From positions 1 through 13,192 of the forward strand of contig CANEVK010000038.1 in NCBI GenBank assembly GCA_947442115.1: a stretch of 13,192 bases of DNA, in the 5' to 3' direction. The notes under the pieces were generated by a model. That model had not been told where the DNA came from and did not search any database. It saw only the letters and a list, made by a program, of their open reading frames with translations. Position 1 is the stretch's first letter. Each line of letters starts with the position of its first letter. This stretch comes from Bacteriovoracaceae bacterium (lineage in GTDB: Bacteria; Bdellovibrionota; Bacteriovoracia; Bacteriovoracales; Bacteriovoracaceae). The position numbers and the translations under genes were made by a program. This document shows positions 1-6,530 of this stretch, piece after piece.

Positions 1-690
1 GAGCGAGATACGGGTGTATTTCTGATGTATGCGCCGGCAGAAATCCGTAAAAGATTTAAAGATCTCACATCAAATAATCTGAAAGGTACGGGAGATTATG
101 GGATGTTTGCTATCGGAGCTTATAATGGTCAAACTCTGAATAAAGGTGAAGAAAATAATGATCTTCACCGAGTGGTGCGTTTAACTTATCCTTTCAAACT
201 TCAGAGTGGACAATTTATTGAAGCTTCTTTGCAGGCGTATGAAGGGCAGTACAGAACAACAGTGGCACCAATCAAAGATTATTATGATCAACGTACAGCA
301 GCTTCTTTGATCTACTACCCACAGCCTTTCGGTTTTCAATTAGAGTATAACGTTGGGCAGGGACCAGATTATAACAAAGGTACTAATGCCGTAGAGTCTA
401 GAAACCTGCGCGGTGGTTACGCTCAAATTAATTACCAAACGATTTTGAATGAGCAGAGATATTTCCCATACGTCCGTTATCAAGAATATGATGGGGGACG
501 AAAGTTAGATAATGGTAACCATATGGAAACGAGAGAGTGGGAGTTTGGGACTGAGTGGCAGCCCAATACTGCTCTTGAAATTACCGTGGCCTATGCTATT
601 TCAGATCGAAAAGTAGAGTCTGCTACGACTTCGAATAACGTGGATGAAAAAGGTCAACTTATTCGTCTTCAGGCCCAATTTAATTATTAA
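1..690 (+). CDS. Outer-membrane porin, phosphate-selective porin O/P-like, C-terminal part (5' end outside window)
   Basis: The reading frame is open from base 1 and stops at TAA 688-690, giving 229 residues without the true start. The protein alternates short polar and aromatic beta-strands with turns (for example FGFQLEYNVGQGPDYNKG and YFPYVRYQEYDGG), and ends in a strand finishing with Phe-Asn-Tyr. A terminal aromatic residue is the usual outer-membrane barrel assembly signal. The opening ERDTGVFLMY and the overall pattern resemble the C-terminal half of OprO/OprP-type porins, which form trimeric anion channels. I infer an outer-membrane location and diffusion of small solutes; the substrate cannot be read from this fragment. 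The missing N-terminal part should carry a signal peptide and the first strands. No U-tract terminator follows. The next gene starts 56 bases downstream behind a long hairpin. Confidence 0.75.
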   Translation, partial: ERDTGVFLMYAPAEIRKRFKDLTSNNLKGTGDYGMFAIGAYNGQTLNKGEENNDLHRVVRLTYPFKLQSGQFIEASLQAYEGQYRTTVAPIKDYYDQRTAASLIYYPQPFGFQLEYNVGQGPDYNKGTNAVESRNLRGGYAQINYQTILNEQRYFPYVRYQEYDGGRKLDNGNHMETREWEFGTEWQPNTALEITVAYAISDRKVESATTSNNVDEKGQLIRLQAQFNY

Positions 691-703
691 TTAATAAAGT
701 CGA

Positions 704-749
704 CGAGGTCAGCCGATCTGGTTTTAAGTAACCAGGGAGGTTGACCTTG
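704..749 (+). promoter_or_regulatory. Predicted RNA hairpin covering the Shine-Dalgarno and TTG start of the small secreted protein gene
   Basis: Bases 704-723 pair with 730-749 around a six-base loop (TTAAGT, 724-729). The inner arm CTGGTT/AACCAG (718-723/730-735) and the outer arm GGTCA/TGACC (707-711/742-746) are perfect. Between them lie G-U, C-G, C-G, a tandem G-A/A-G mismatch and U-G. Bases 704-706 can pair with the TTG start at 747-749. The Shine-Dalgarno (AGGGAGG, 734-740) lies wholly in the 3' arm. No T-run follows, so this does not look like an intrinsic terminator. The pairing is seen directly; translational control is inference. The hairpin could instead be a processing or stability element of a porin transcript. 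Confidence 0.55.
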
Positions 750-989
750 AAAACTTTTATACTTTTCACTCTATTTATTTCCACCCAAGCTTTCGCCATC
801 GATTTTAATAAAGTCACTGGTTCATTTGATATTGAACCTCAAAATTCAAAGCAAGAAGATCTCACCAAACTGGCCTACGGTTCTTTTGAATCCAAGACAG
901 AGCAGCCAGGGCGAGTTCCCGCTAATGAAGTCAGTAAAGAAAATAAAGTGACCTCGGAAGTCAATGAAGTCAGTGGGACTTTTGAGTAG
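747..989 (+). CDS. Small secreted protein with three Gly-Ser/Thr-Phe repeats, unknown function
   Basis: An 80-residue protein. I choose TTG at 747 because the strong ribosome binding site AGGGAGG (734-740) lies six bases upstream. The in-frame TTG at 741 would abut it. Residues 1-17 form a Sec signal peptide (one Lys, a hydrophobic core, and a cut after Ala-Phe-Ala). The mature part of about 63 residues is polar, charged and cysteine-free. It carries a short motif three times: VTGSFD (23-28), AYGSFE (43-48) and VSGTFE (75-80, the C-terminus). I do not recognise a family. It follows the porin on the same strand, and its start lies in a predicted hairpin, so translation may be regulated or coupled to the upstream transcript. 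Its stop is two bases from the stop of the convergent gene. Periplasmic or secreted location is inferred from the signal peptide. Confidence 0.6.
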   Translation: MKTFILFTLFISTQAFAIDFNKVTGSFDIEPQNSKQEDLTKLAYGSFESKTEQPGRVPANEVSKENKVTSEVNEVSGTFE

Positions 990-991
990 TC

Positions 992-1726
992 TTATTGATT
1001 CTCTGGATGAACACCATCACAGCTTGGTACATTGATAAGTTCTTCTTCTGAAATATCAATGTACTGAGGAATTCTTTTGAAGGCTCCTAGAATCGTTTTC
1101 TTTTCAACGTTGTAGGGTGCAATCTCAACAAAATATTCACCAGTAAGTGTCTCACCACCATTAAATGCCGTGGGTGCAAACTCAACGAGCTGGGCTTTTT
1201 CAGGATAGTTTATTGTTTGATCAAAACTGAGATCGAAAGTGGAATTGTCATTTTTGATATTAAGTTTTGTTATTCTTTTTCTGTGATCAAAAGCTGGGCA
1301 ATTTGAAAAGCGAAAGCGCTCTGAAGGAAAAGCAGCGGAGTAATAAATCTTCAAGGCTACACTTGATGGAAAACTATAGGCCTGACCTCGCAAGACCTTT
1401 TTACTTCCAAGTGGAACATAAAGAGGTCCAAGATCTTGGGTCTTATTATTTTGATTCACGATTAGTCTTAGAATCCAGGCATTCATATTGGTTTGATTTT
1501 GGATCTTTTCAAAATCATCATGGGAAAGTTTTGGGAGTGAGACGATAAAAGTAAAACTTTGAGTGACTTTTGAATCTTTCCATTTTCCAACGGCCCAAGA
1601 AATTTCATTAAGATCAGAAACTGACATTTCCACGTTTTTTAAAGAAGTACTAACACCCTCTGAGGAAAATTGAGCGTACTTAGTACATGATAATGTGATC
1701 AAAAAAGTCAGGAAAAATGCTTTCAT
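992..1726 (-). CDS. Exported protein, possible lipoprotein, unknown function
   Basis: A 244-residue protein starting at ATG 1726-1724, with the ribosome binding site AAGGA (plus-strand TCCTT 1735-1739) eight bases upstream. The first 13 residues are Met-Lys plus a hydrophobic stretch ending in Thr-Leu-Ser-Cys14. That could be a lipobox, but Thr at -3 is a poor match, so it may instead be an ordinary or atypical signal. The rest is rich in beta-type segments with many aromatic residues. Two further cysteines (Cys143, and Cys236 near the C-terminus) could form a disulfide in the periplasm. I do not recognise a family. The gene diverges from the DUF4156-like lipoprotein gene and converges on the small secreted protein gene with two bases between stops. 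Envelope location is inferred; no function can be given. Confidence 0.65.
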   Translation of the reverse strand: MKAFFLTFLITLSCTKYAQFSSEGVSTSLKNVEMSVSDLNEISWAVGKWKDSKVTQSFTFIVSLPKLSHDDFEKIQNQTNMNAWILRLIVNQNNKTQDLGPLYVPLGSKKVLRGQAYSFPSSVALKIYYSAAFPSERFRFSNCPAFDHRKRITKLNIKNDNSTFDLSFDQTINYPEKAQLVEFAPTAFNGGETLTGEYFVEIAPYNVEKKTILGAFKRIPQYIDISEEELINVPSCDGVHPENQ

Positions 1727-1738
1727 GGCCCAAATCCT

Positions 1739-1750
1739 TAGCTAGAGCTA
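1739..1750. repeat. Short inverted repeat TAGCT-AG-AGCTA in a divergent intergenic region
   Basis: Two perfect 5-base arms separated by AG lie between the divergent starts at 1726 and 1782. They overlap the ribosome binding site of the minus-strand gene by one base. The repeat could be an operator or part of a leader, or chance. Confidence 0.25.
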
Positions 1751-1752
1751 TT

Positions 1753-1758
1753 ATTATA
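1753..1758 (-). promoter_or_regulatory. Candidate -10 box (TATAAT) for the exported protein gene at 992-1726
   Basis: The minus strand reads a perfect TATAAT here, 26 bases before the ATG at 1726, which would give a leader of about 20 bases. No convincing -35 hexamer stands 16-18 bases upstream. The region is AT-rich, so the match may be chance. Confidence 0.3.
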
Positions 1759-1781
1759 AAACAAATTTAAGGAGCTTGATG

Positions 1782-2066
1782 ATGAAATATCTATTTTCTA
1801 TTTTTTTAGTGGCAGCTTGCTCAAGTAAACAACCCCAACAATTGACTGAAAAAGCAAAAAATCTGGAAATCTACCCTCAAAAACCAAACCAATGCCGAGT
1901 TGTGGGTAAAGTTGTTGGAGTCAATGAGATAGGGAGTGTGGAACTTGCCACGAATGATGCTCTCAACCAAGCAGCTGATCTAAAGGCCACGGGAATATTT
2001 GTTAATCAAGAAGTCCCGAATGGACAAAAAAGAAGTGTCCACGCGACGGCCTATGAGTGTGATTAA
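1782..2066 (+). CDS. Small outer-membrane-type lipoprotein, DUF4156/RcsF-like
   Basis: A 94-residue lipoprotein. Three start codons stand in a row (TTG 1776, ATG 1779, ATG 1782). I choose 1782 because the ribosome binding site AAGGAG (1769-1774) is then seven bases away. The lipobox Val-Ala-Ala-Cys13 is textbook and is followed by Ser-Ser, compatible with outer-membrane sorting. The mature domain contains Cys38-Arg-Val-Val-Gly-Lys-Val-Val-Gly, then an Asn-Asp-Ala-Leu-Asn-Gln-Ala-Ala-Asp helix, and ends Ala-Tyr-Glu-Cys93-Asp. This order resembles the DUF4156/RcsF lipoprotein superfamily, where cysteines form disulfides. A Cys38-Cys93 bond is plausible. RcsF itself senses envelope stress, but no Rcs genes are nearby, so I assign only the fold. 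Its TAA overlaps the stop of the convergent regulator gene by four bases (TTAA). Assignment is from remembered family patterns. Confidence 0.7.
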   Translation: MKYLFSIFLVAACSSKQPQQLTEKAKNLEIYPQKPNQCRVVGKVVGVNEIGSVELATNDALNQAADLKATGIFVNQEVPNGQKRSVHATAYECD

Positions 2067-2995
2067 AATTTAGATAAACAATCATCTAATTCAGAGAGAC
2101 TTGCGAAAAAAAGAATTTTCTTTTTTTCCAAGTTACTTTGATGAATAGGCTTTAGGTTACCACCGACCCATATTTTGGGTTTTACTGTTAATTCACTTTT
2201 CAGGTTTTGAAGATAATCCTCAAGATTAAATTGAGGCATCAACTCATATCTGGTGGTTCCAATTAAGATGGCCTTGGGATTAAGAGCATTGGCCGCTTCT
2301 GCCAGAGATTGGGCCGGAAGATTGGCCCCTAAAAAAATAAATTTAATCCCATAGTGAACACACAGGAGTGAGGCCGCTAATATGCCTACCTCATGTAATT
2401 CACCCTCAGGAGTGGTGATAAGGATGAGATCATTTTTAATGAAATTTTTTTGATAATTATTCCCAATCATTTGCCCTATATAAAAACGGACCAGCGCACT
2501 GAGAGTGTGTTCTTGGGCAATACTCAATTCATTACGCATGATTTTCATGCCAATTTCTTGAAACAAGGGGATCAGAATTTTGAGGCAGAGATCTCTTGGA
2601 GAGAGCACTGTGCGGGCCTTATCAAGTTCGTGAGAAATAATGTCGAGTTTATAGGCTGTCAGGGCCAGAAAAAAACTGGAAAGCATTTTTTCAGTGTCTA
2701 TATTTTCTGACTTTGTGGCGAGGGCATATTTTTCTTCATAAGGTTTTTGGGCGAGCTTCGAATAAATATCCTTTAACTCTTCCAAAGGGAGTGAAGCAAT
2801 ATTTCCAATACTTTGACCGAGTTCAGTTAATTTATAGAGAAGGGCGAGCTTCTCAATATCTTTTTCAGAATAAAGTCTGTGCTGATTATCTCCACGCTCA
2901 GGAACGACTGCATTATAGCGTTTTTCCCATGCTCGAATGGTAGCTGAGGCAACTCCTGATAATTGCGAAGCGACTTGGATATTGAAATATTGCAT
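2063..2995 (-). CDS. MerR-family transcriptional regulator with cobalamin-binding domain (CarH/LitR type)
   Basis: A 310-residue protein. Residues 4-70 form a MerR winged helix (IRAWEKRY motif, then HRLYSEKDI), typical of the CarH/LitR branch. Residues 100-180 match the helical cobalamin-cap bundle, with Glu162-His163. Residues 187-310 form the Rossmann-like B12 domain: Glu199-Leu-His201-Glu-Val-Gly204 gives an ExHxxG version of the DxHxxG motif, with His201 as probable lower cobalt ligand, followed by FLGANLP. In CarH a W-x9-EH motif supplies a Trp over the adenosyl group, with a His next to it. Here the Trp position is Ile152 and the next residue is Met153. Family members repress their own and neighbouring genes. 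The divergent neighbour is acs, starting 79 bases away, so it may regulate acs, but that is inference. No clear ribosome binding site precedes the ATG at 2995-2993, so the start is less certain. Cytoplasmic. Confidence 0.85.
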   Translation of the reverse strand: MQYFNIQVASQLSGVASATIRAWEKRYNAVVPERGDNQHRLYSEKDIEKLALLYKLTELGQSIGNIASLPLEELKDIYSKLAQKPYEEKYALATKSENIDTEKMLSSFFLALTAYKLDIISHELDKARTVLSPRDLCLKILIPLFQEIGMKIMRNELSIAQEHTLSALVRFYIGQMIGNNYQKNFIKNDLILITTPEGELHEVGILAASLLCVHYGIKFIFLGANLPAQSLAEAANALNPKAILIGTTRYELMPQFNLEDYLQNLKSELTVKPKIWVGGNLKPIHQSNLEKKKILFFASLSELDDCLSKF

Positions 2996-3013
2996 CTAAA
3001 AAATTTTATCATA

Positions 3014-3037
3014 AAGCCCGCTTTAAATGAAGGCTTC
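3014..3037. promoter_or_regulatory. Divergent regulator/acs intergenic region with two short inverted repeats
   Basis: The 78-base gap between the divergent starts at 2995 and 3074 must hold both promoters. It contains AAAGC-CC-GCTTT and, three bases on, GAAG-G-CTTC. Such short palindromes are what a dimeric MerR-type regulator could bind, but neither resembles a known consensus and no convincing -35/-10 pair is visible for either gene. Operator function is inference. Confidence 0.3.
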
Positions 3038-3073
3038 CTTATGTCAGAATCTAGAGTACTAAAAGGATTTATT

Positions 3074-5020
3074 ATGACAAAAATCACGAGCCTTCCTGTG
3101 AAGAAAAATATTCAGGCAAAATCTCATATTAAAGGGATGGAGGCTTATCAGGAACTCTACAAAAGATCTTTGAGAGAACCAACGGCCTTCTGGCTTGAGG
3201 CAGCAAGAAATCTTGACTGGTTTACATTTCCAGAGAAGGCCCTTCAGGGTGATTTTACTCATGTGAATTATACCTGGTTTGCTCAGGGCAAATTAAATGT
3301 TTCTTATAATTGCTTAGATCGACATCTTGAGAAACATGCCCAAAGAACTGCGATTATTTGGGCCAAAGATGGGGTGGGAGAGTACCAACATCTGACCTAT
3401 CAAGAAGTTTTTGAAAATGTATGTCGCCTAACAAATCTGCTTGAAGCCCACGGAGTTAAAAAAGGCGATCGTGTTTGCATTTATCTGCCTATGATTCCAG
3501 AGCTGGTTTATTCAACTCTTGCCTGCTCTCGTCTTGGGGCCATTCACTCAGTAGTGTTCGGCGGCTTCAGTGCGGATGCTCTCAGAGGAAGAATCCAGGA
3601 TGCTGAATGCAAAGTGGTCATTACGGCCAATGAAGGTCTTCGTGGCGGTAAAACCATTCCTCTGAAAGCGATCACTGATGAAGCCTTGAAAGATTGTCCT
3701 ACAGTTGAAAAAGTTCTCGTGGTGAATCGCACTTTTTCAAAAGTGGCGATGGATCCCAAACGAGATATTTCCTATGATGAGGAAATTAAAAAATATCGTC
3801 CTTATGCTCCTTGTGCCTCTATGGATGCGGAAGATCCGCTCTTTATTCTTTATACATCTGGCTCCACTGGTAAGCCTAAAGGTGTTCTTCATACAACTGG
3901 TGGCTATCTCACCTATGCTTCTTATACGCATAAATATGTTTTTGATTATCATGAGAATGATATTTATTTTTGTACGGCCGATATCGGCTGGGTGACAGGT
4001 CACTCCTATGTTGTTTACGGGCCTCTGGCCAACGGGGCGACGAGTGTCTTGTTTGAATCGATACCGACTTATCCAGATGCCGGACGCTATTGGCAAATTG
4101 TTCAAGATTTAGGTGTTAATATTTTTTATACCGCTCCCACGGCTTTAAGAACTCTTGCTCAGCATGGTGATTCTTTCGTTAAAAAATATAATCTCTCTTC
4201 AGTCAGAATCCTTGGAACAGTCGGAGAGCCCATCAATCCAGAAATCTGGAAGTGGTATCACGATATCGTGGGAGATGGACGCTGTGATATTGTGGATACT
4301 TGGTGGCAAACTGAAACTGGAGGCATTCTTATTACTCCTATCCCTGGTGTGACGCCAACGAAGCCAGGTTCAGCGACTCTGCCATTTTTTGGTGTTCAGC
4401 CAATTATTGTTAAGCCTGAAACGGGTGAGGAGCTTAAAGGCAATGGAGTAGAGGGAGCACTTTGCTTAAAAACCTCATGGCCTGGGCAAGCACGAACAAT
4501 TTATAAAGATCATGCTCGCTTCGTTGAAACATATTTCACTCAATACAAAGGTCTTTATTTTACCGGTGATGGATGCAGACGTGATGAAGATGGTTACTAC
4601 TGGATCACAGGACGAATTGATGATGTCTTAAATGTTTCAGGTCACCGCTTAGGGACGGCAGAGATTGAAAGTGCTTTGATGGAGCATGCCGATGTTGCCG
4701 AAGCTGCTGTGGTGGGGATGCCTCATGACATTAAGGGAGTGGGTATCTATGCCTACGTGATTCTTTATCAAGACCAAACTCTTACGAATGAGCTCATTGA
4801 AGCCATTAAAGAGGTTGTCAGAGTTAAAATTGGTCGGTTTGCCGCTCCAGACATTATTCACATAACCAAAGGTCTGCCGAAAACTCGTTCAGGAAAAGTG
4901 ATGCGTAGAATTTTAAGAAAGATCGCTGCCCATGAGTATGAAGGCCTAGGTGATATTTCCACACTGGCCGATCCAAGTGTCGTTGAGAATTTGATTCAAG
5001 AAAATAAGAGCAATAGCTAA
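3074..5020 (+). CDS. acs: Acetyl-CoA synthetase (AMP-forming acetate-CoA ligase)
   Basis: A 648-residue protein, the normal length of Acs. It converts acetate, ATP and CoA to acetyl-CoA, AMP and diphosphate in the cytoplasm. ATG 3074 is preferred because AAAGGA (3062-3067) lies six bases upstream. An in-frame ATG at 3041 with a weaker AAGG is possible. Visible motifs are the phosphate-binding loop YTSGSTGKPKG (from residue 260), the DTWWQTETGG motif (WW at 410-411) that shapes the acetate pocket, the hinge and CoA region GRIDDVLNVSGHRLG, and the C-terminal SGKVMRR with catalytic Lys608. Lys608 is the residue acetylated by Pat-type enzymes in other bacteria. The gene diverges from the MerR-B12 regulator. 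Its stop overlaps the convergent TPM gene's stop by four bases, with no terminator in between. It supplies acetyl-CoA alongside the beta-oxidation genes downstream. Confidence 0.96.
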   Translation: MTKITSLPVKKNIQAKSHIKGMEAYQELYKRSLREPTAFWLEAARNLDWFTFPEKALQGDFTHVNYTWFAQGKLNVSYNCLDRHLEKHAQRTAIIWAKDGVGEYQHLTYQEVFENVCRLTNLLEAHGVKKGDRVCIYLPMIPELVYSTLACSRLGAIHSVVFGGFSADALRGRIQDAECKVVITANEGLRGGKTIPLKAITDEALKDCPTVEKVLVVNRTFSKVAMDPKRDISYDEEIKKYRPYAPCASMDAEDPLFILYTSGSTGKPKGVLHTTGGYLTYASYTHKYVFDYHENDIYFCTADIGWVTGHSYVVYGPLANGATSVLFESIPTYPDAGRYWQIVQDLGVNIFYTAPTALRTLAQHGDSFVKKYNLSSVRILGTVGEPINPEIWKWYHDIVGDGRCDIVDTWWQTETGGILITPIPGVTPTKPGSATLPFFGVQPIIVKPETGEELKGNGVEGALCLKTSWPGQARTIYKDHARFVETYFTQYKGLYFTGDGCRRDEDGYYWITGRIDDVLNVSGHRLGTAEIESALMEHADVAEAAVVGMPHDIKGVGIYAYVILYQDQTLTNELIEAIKEVVRVKIGRFAAPDIIHITKGLPKTRSGKVMRRILRKIAAHEYEGLGDISTLADPSVVENLIQENKSNS

Positions 5021-5652
5021 TTATTTTGAATGAAATGAATCTTGTTAGGAAGTTCGCCTGAGAATTTGGTGTTCAATTTTCCACCAAAATCCTGGAGAAT
5101 TTTTTTTTCTAGTTTCTCAATACTAGAACAAAATCCAAGGGCCATGTTGCCGGCCTTAAAGTGTTCTCTCATGATGATGATGAGTTCATCGAGTTCTTGT
5201 TGAGAGATTTCTCGCCGGAGCTCTTCATCGACCAGTAATTGAATATTTCTTTCAAGCCTAGAAACTAAAATCATAGCGGTCATTTCATGACTCACTTTGG
5301 AGTGCCCTAGTGTATAAAAAAGTTCAATGGCCTTTTCTCTGCACTCTCTTCTCGTCTCCCATTCTGAAAGGGAATACTTTTTTAACAGAGGAAATTTTCC
5401 AATCCAGCTCATCAGAAAAAGAGTTGAAAAGATGGCCACTGGCCACATCCAGGCCGAATGGAATTCAAAAAAAGTGCTAAAAAAAAGACTTAGGATAAAT
5501 GTTGAGAGAATGGCAAATCTCCATGTAGCCGCAGGATATGGATCGCAAGAGTCGGTGACAACAACAAGCAGTTCGCAACCTGTTTTATCTTCGAAATCGC
5601 GAATCTTACTTTCAACCAGCAGGATATCATCTTGAAGAAAAATATTTTTCAT
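5017..5652 (-). CDS. TPM-domain membrane protein (second TPM protein of the lemA operon)
   Basis: A 211-residue protein with ATG 5652-5650 overlapping the TAA of the preceding gene by one base (TAATG), which indicates translational coupling. The longer frame upstream only reads through the glycine-rich tail codons of that gene. Residues 8-34 (DDILLVESKIRDFEDKTGCELLVVV) begin a TPM-type domain. Two hydrophobic segments at about 42-62 and 68-86 make an intramembrane hairpin. The domain then continues with ELFYTLGHSKVSHEMTAMIL, an ERNIQLLVDEEL segment and a helical C-terminus. This split arrangement matches the small TPM proteins that commonly follow a YgcG-like protein. There is no signal peptide. 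TPM domains are variously linked to photosystem II repair, phosphatase activity and membrane stress; none of these can be assigned here. Third gene of the lemA operon, with its stop overlapping that of convergent acs. Confidence 0.75.
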   Translation of the reverse strand: MKNIFLQDDILLVESKIRDFEDKTGCELLVVVTDSCDPYPAATWRFAILSTFILSLFFSTFFEFHSAWMWPVAIFSTLFLMSWIGKFPLLKKYSLSEWETRRECREKAIELFYTLGHSKVSHEMTAMILVSRLERNIQLLVDEELRREISQQELDELIIIMREHFKAGNMALGFCSSIEKLEKKILQDFGGKLNTKFSGELPNKIHFIQNN

Positions 5653-6530
5653 TACCAATCCCCCGAAGATCCGCCACCAGAAAATCCGCCACCGCCGCCA
5701 CTCCAACTTCCACCACTTCCTCCGCTGCCACCATAGTGGTTGCCATAACCACCTCCGTAACCGGAGCGCCCAGATGAATGAAGAGCGTAAAGAACATTAT
5801 GCAGGCCTATAAGACCTAAGACCGATCCTGCAATAAAAAGCGCCAAATAAAGGATGACACTTGCACCCAGAAAAAAACCGAGTCCCGAAAAAGTGAGACC
5901 AGTAAAAATACCGCGGGCCCGAGGTGAGTTTCTTAAAGCAATTTGGGCCGCAATGAAGATGATGATGATAAAAGGAAAAGCTGTCCTTAAACCTTCTGGA
6001 ATTTTAATTTGAACCTGAGGTCGAGCAGTTCTTCGAATAAAACCATTTTTTTGTTCAAGCTGGAGATTGAATTTTTTCGCCACATCTTGGAGAACGATTC
6101 TTAGTCCTGCATGATACTGGCCTTGTTTAAAGGCCGGTTTTAAAACTTGATCAATATACTGATGGGATTCATAGTCGGTAATTTCACCTTCAATCCCATT
6201 CCCAACTTCGATCCGCATCTTTCTTTCAGCTTTAGAAATAAGTATCAGAAGACCATTATCTTTTTCTTTGGTTCCAAGCTGCCATTTTTCAACCACTCGA
6301 ATAGAAAAATCTTCAATGACGTATCCTTGTAAATCATTAACTGTAAGGATAGTAATTTGAGGGCCTTGATGAGTATGAATTTCATAGGCCACACGATTAA
6401 GATCTTCCTCTTCAGACTCACTTAAAAGTCCTGCTTCATCCATCACTGGTGCTCTTAAAGCAGGGATCTGAATTTCAGATCCCCAAGAGAATGCTTGAAT
6501 GAATAAGAGGCAAAGGATGAATTTAATCAC
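5652..6530 (-). CDS. ygcG: YgcG-type TPM-domain protein with glycine-rich C-terminus
   Basis: A 292-residue protein. It starts with GTG 6530-6528 immediately after the lemA stop codon and in the same frame. The N-terminal signal peptide (about 1-18) requires this start, although no ribosome binding site is visible. Residues 27-155 form a TPM domain: VMDEAGLLSESEEEDLN, an ITILTVNDLQGYVIEDFS strand-helix unit, then GLLILISKAERKMRIEVGNGIEGEITD. Hydrophobic segments follow at about 182-199 and 207-245. The tail at 253-292 is Gly/Ser-rich and ends SGDW, as in many YgcG-family proteins. The TPM domain is predicted to be exported and anchored by the C-terminal segments. YgcG-like genes very often follow lemA, as here. 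The molecular role is not established; an envelope maintenance role is inference. The symbol is by family resemblance. Confidence 0.85.
   Translation of the reverse strand: MIKFILCLLFIQAFSWGSEIQIPALRAPVMDEAGLLSESEEEDLNRVAYEIHTHQGPQITILTVNDLQGYVIEDFSIRVVEKWQLGTKEKDNGLLILISKAERKMRIEVGNGIEGEITDYESHQYIDQVLKPAFKQGQYHAGLRIVLQDVAKKFNLQLEQKNGFIRRTARPQVQIKIPEGLRTAFPFIIIIFIAAQIALRNSPRARGIFTGLTFSGLGFFLGASVILYLALFIAGSVLGLIGLHNVLYALHSSGRSGYGGGYGNHYGGSGGSGGSWSGGGGGFSGGGSSGDW

Noticed and set aside
1267..1548. Plus-strand open frame opposite the exported protein gene
   Set aside because: It has no ribosome binding site. The minus-strand frame is longer, has a signal peptide and a good ribosome binding site.
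2963..3073. Longer Acs N-terminus starting at 2963 or 3041
   Set aside because: The 2963 start overlaps the divergent regulator gene. The 3041 start has a weaker ribosome binding site than ATG 3074, which also gives the normal Acs length.
3737..4105. Minus-strand open frame opposite acs
   Set aside because: It is the shadow of a strongly conserved acs segment that includes the phosphate-binding loop.
5653..5706. Longer start for the second TPM protein at 5706
   Set aside because: The extra residues (Trp/Arg-rich) are only an out-of-frame reading of the glycine-rich tail of the upstream gene; ATG at 5652 gives the coupled TAATG junction.
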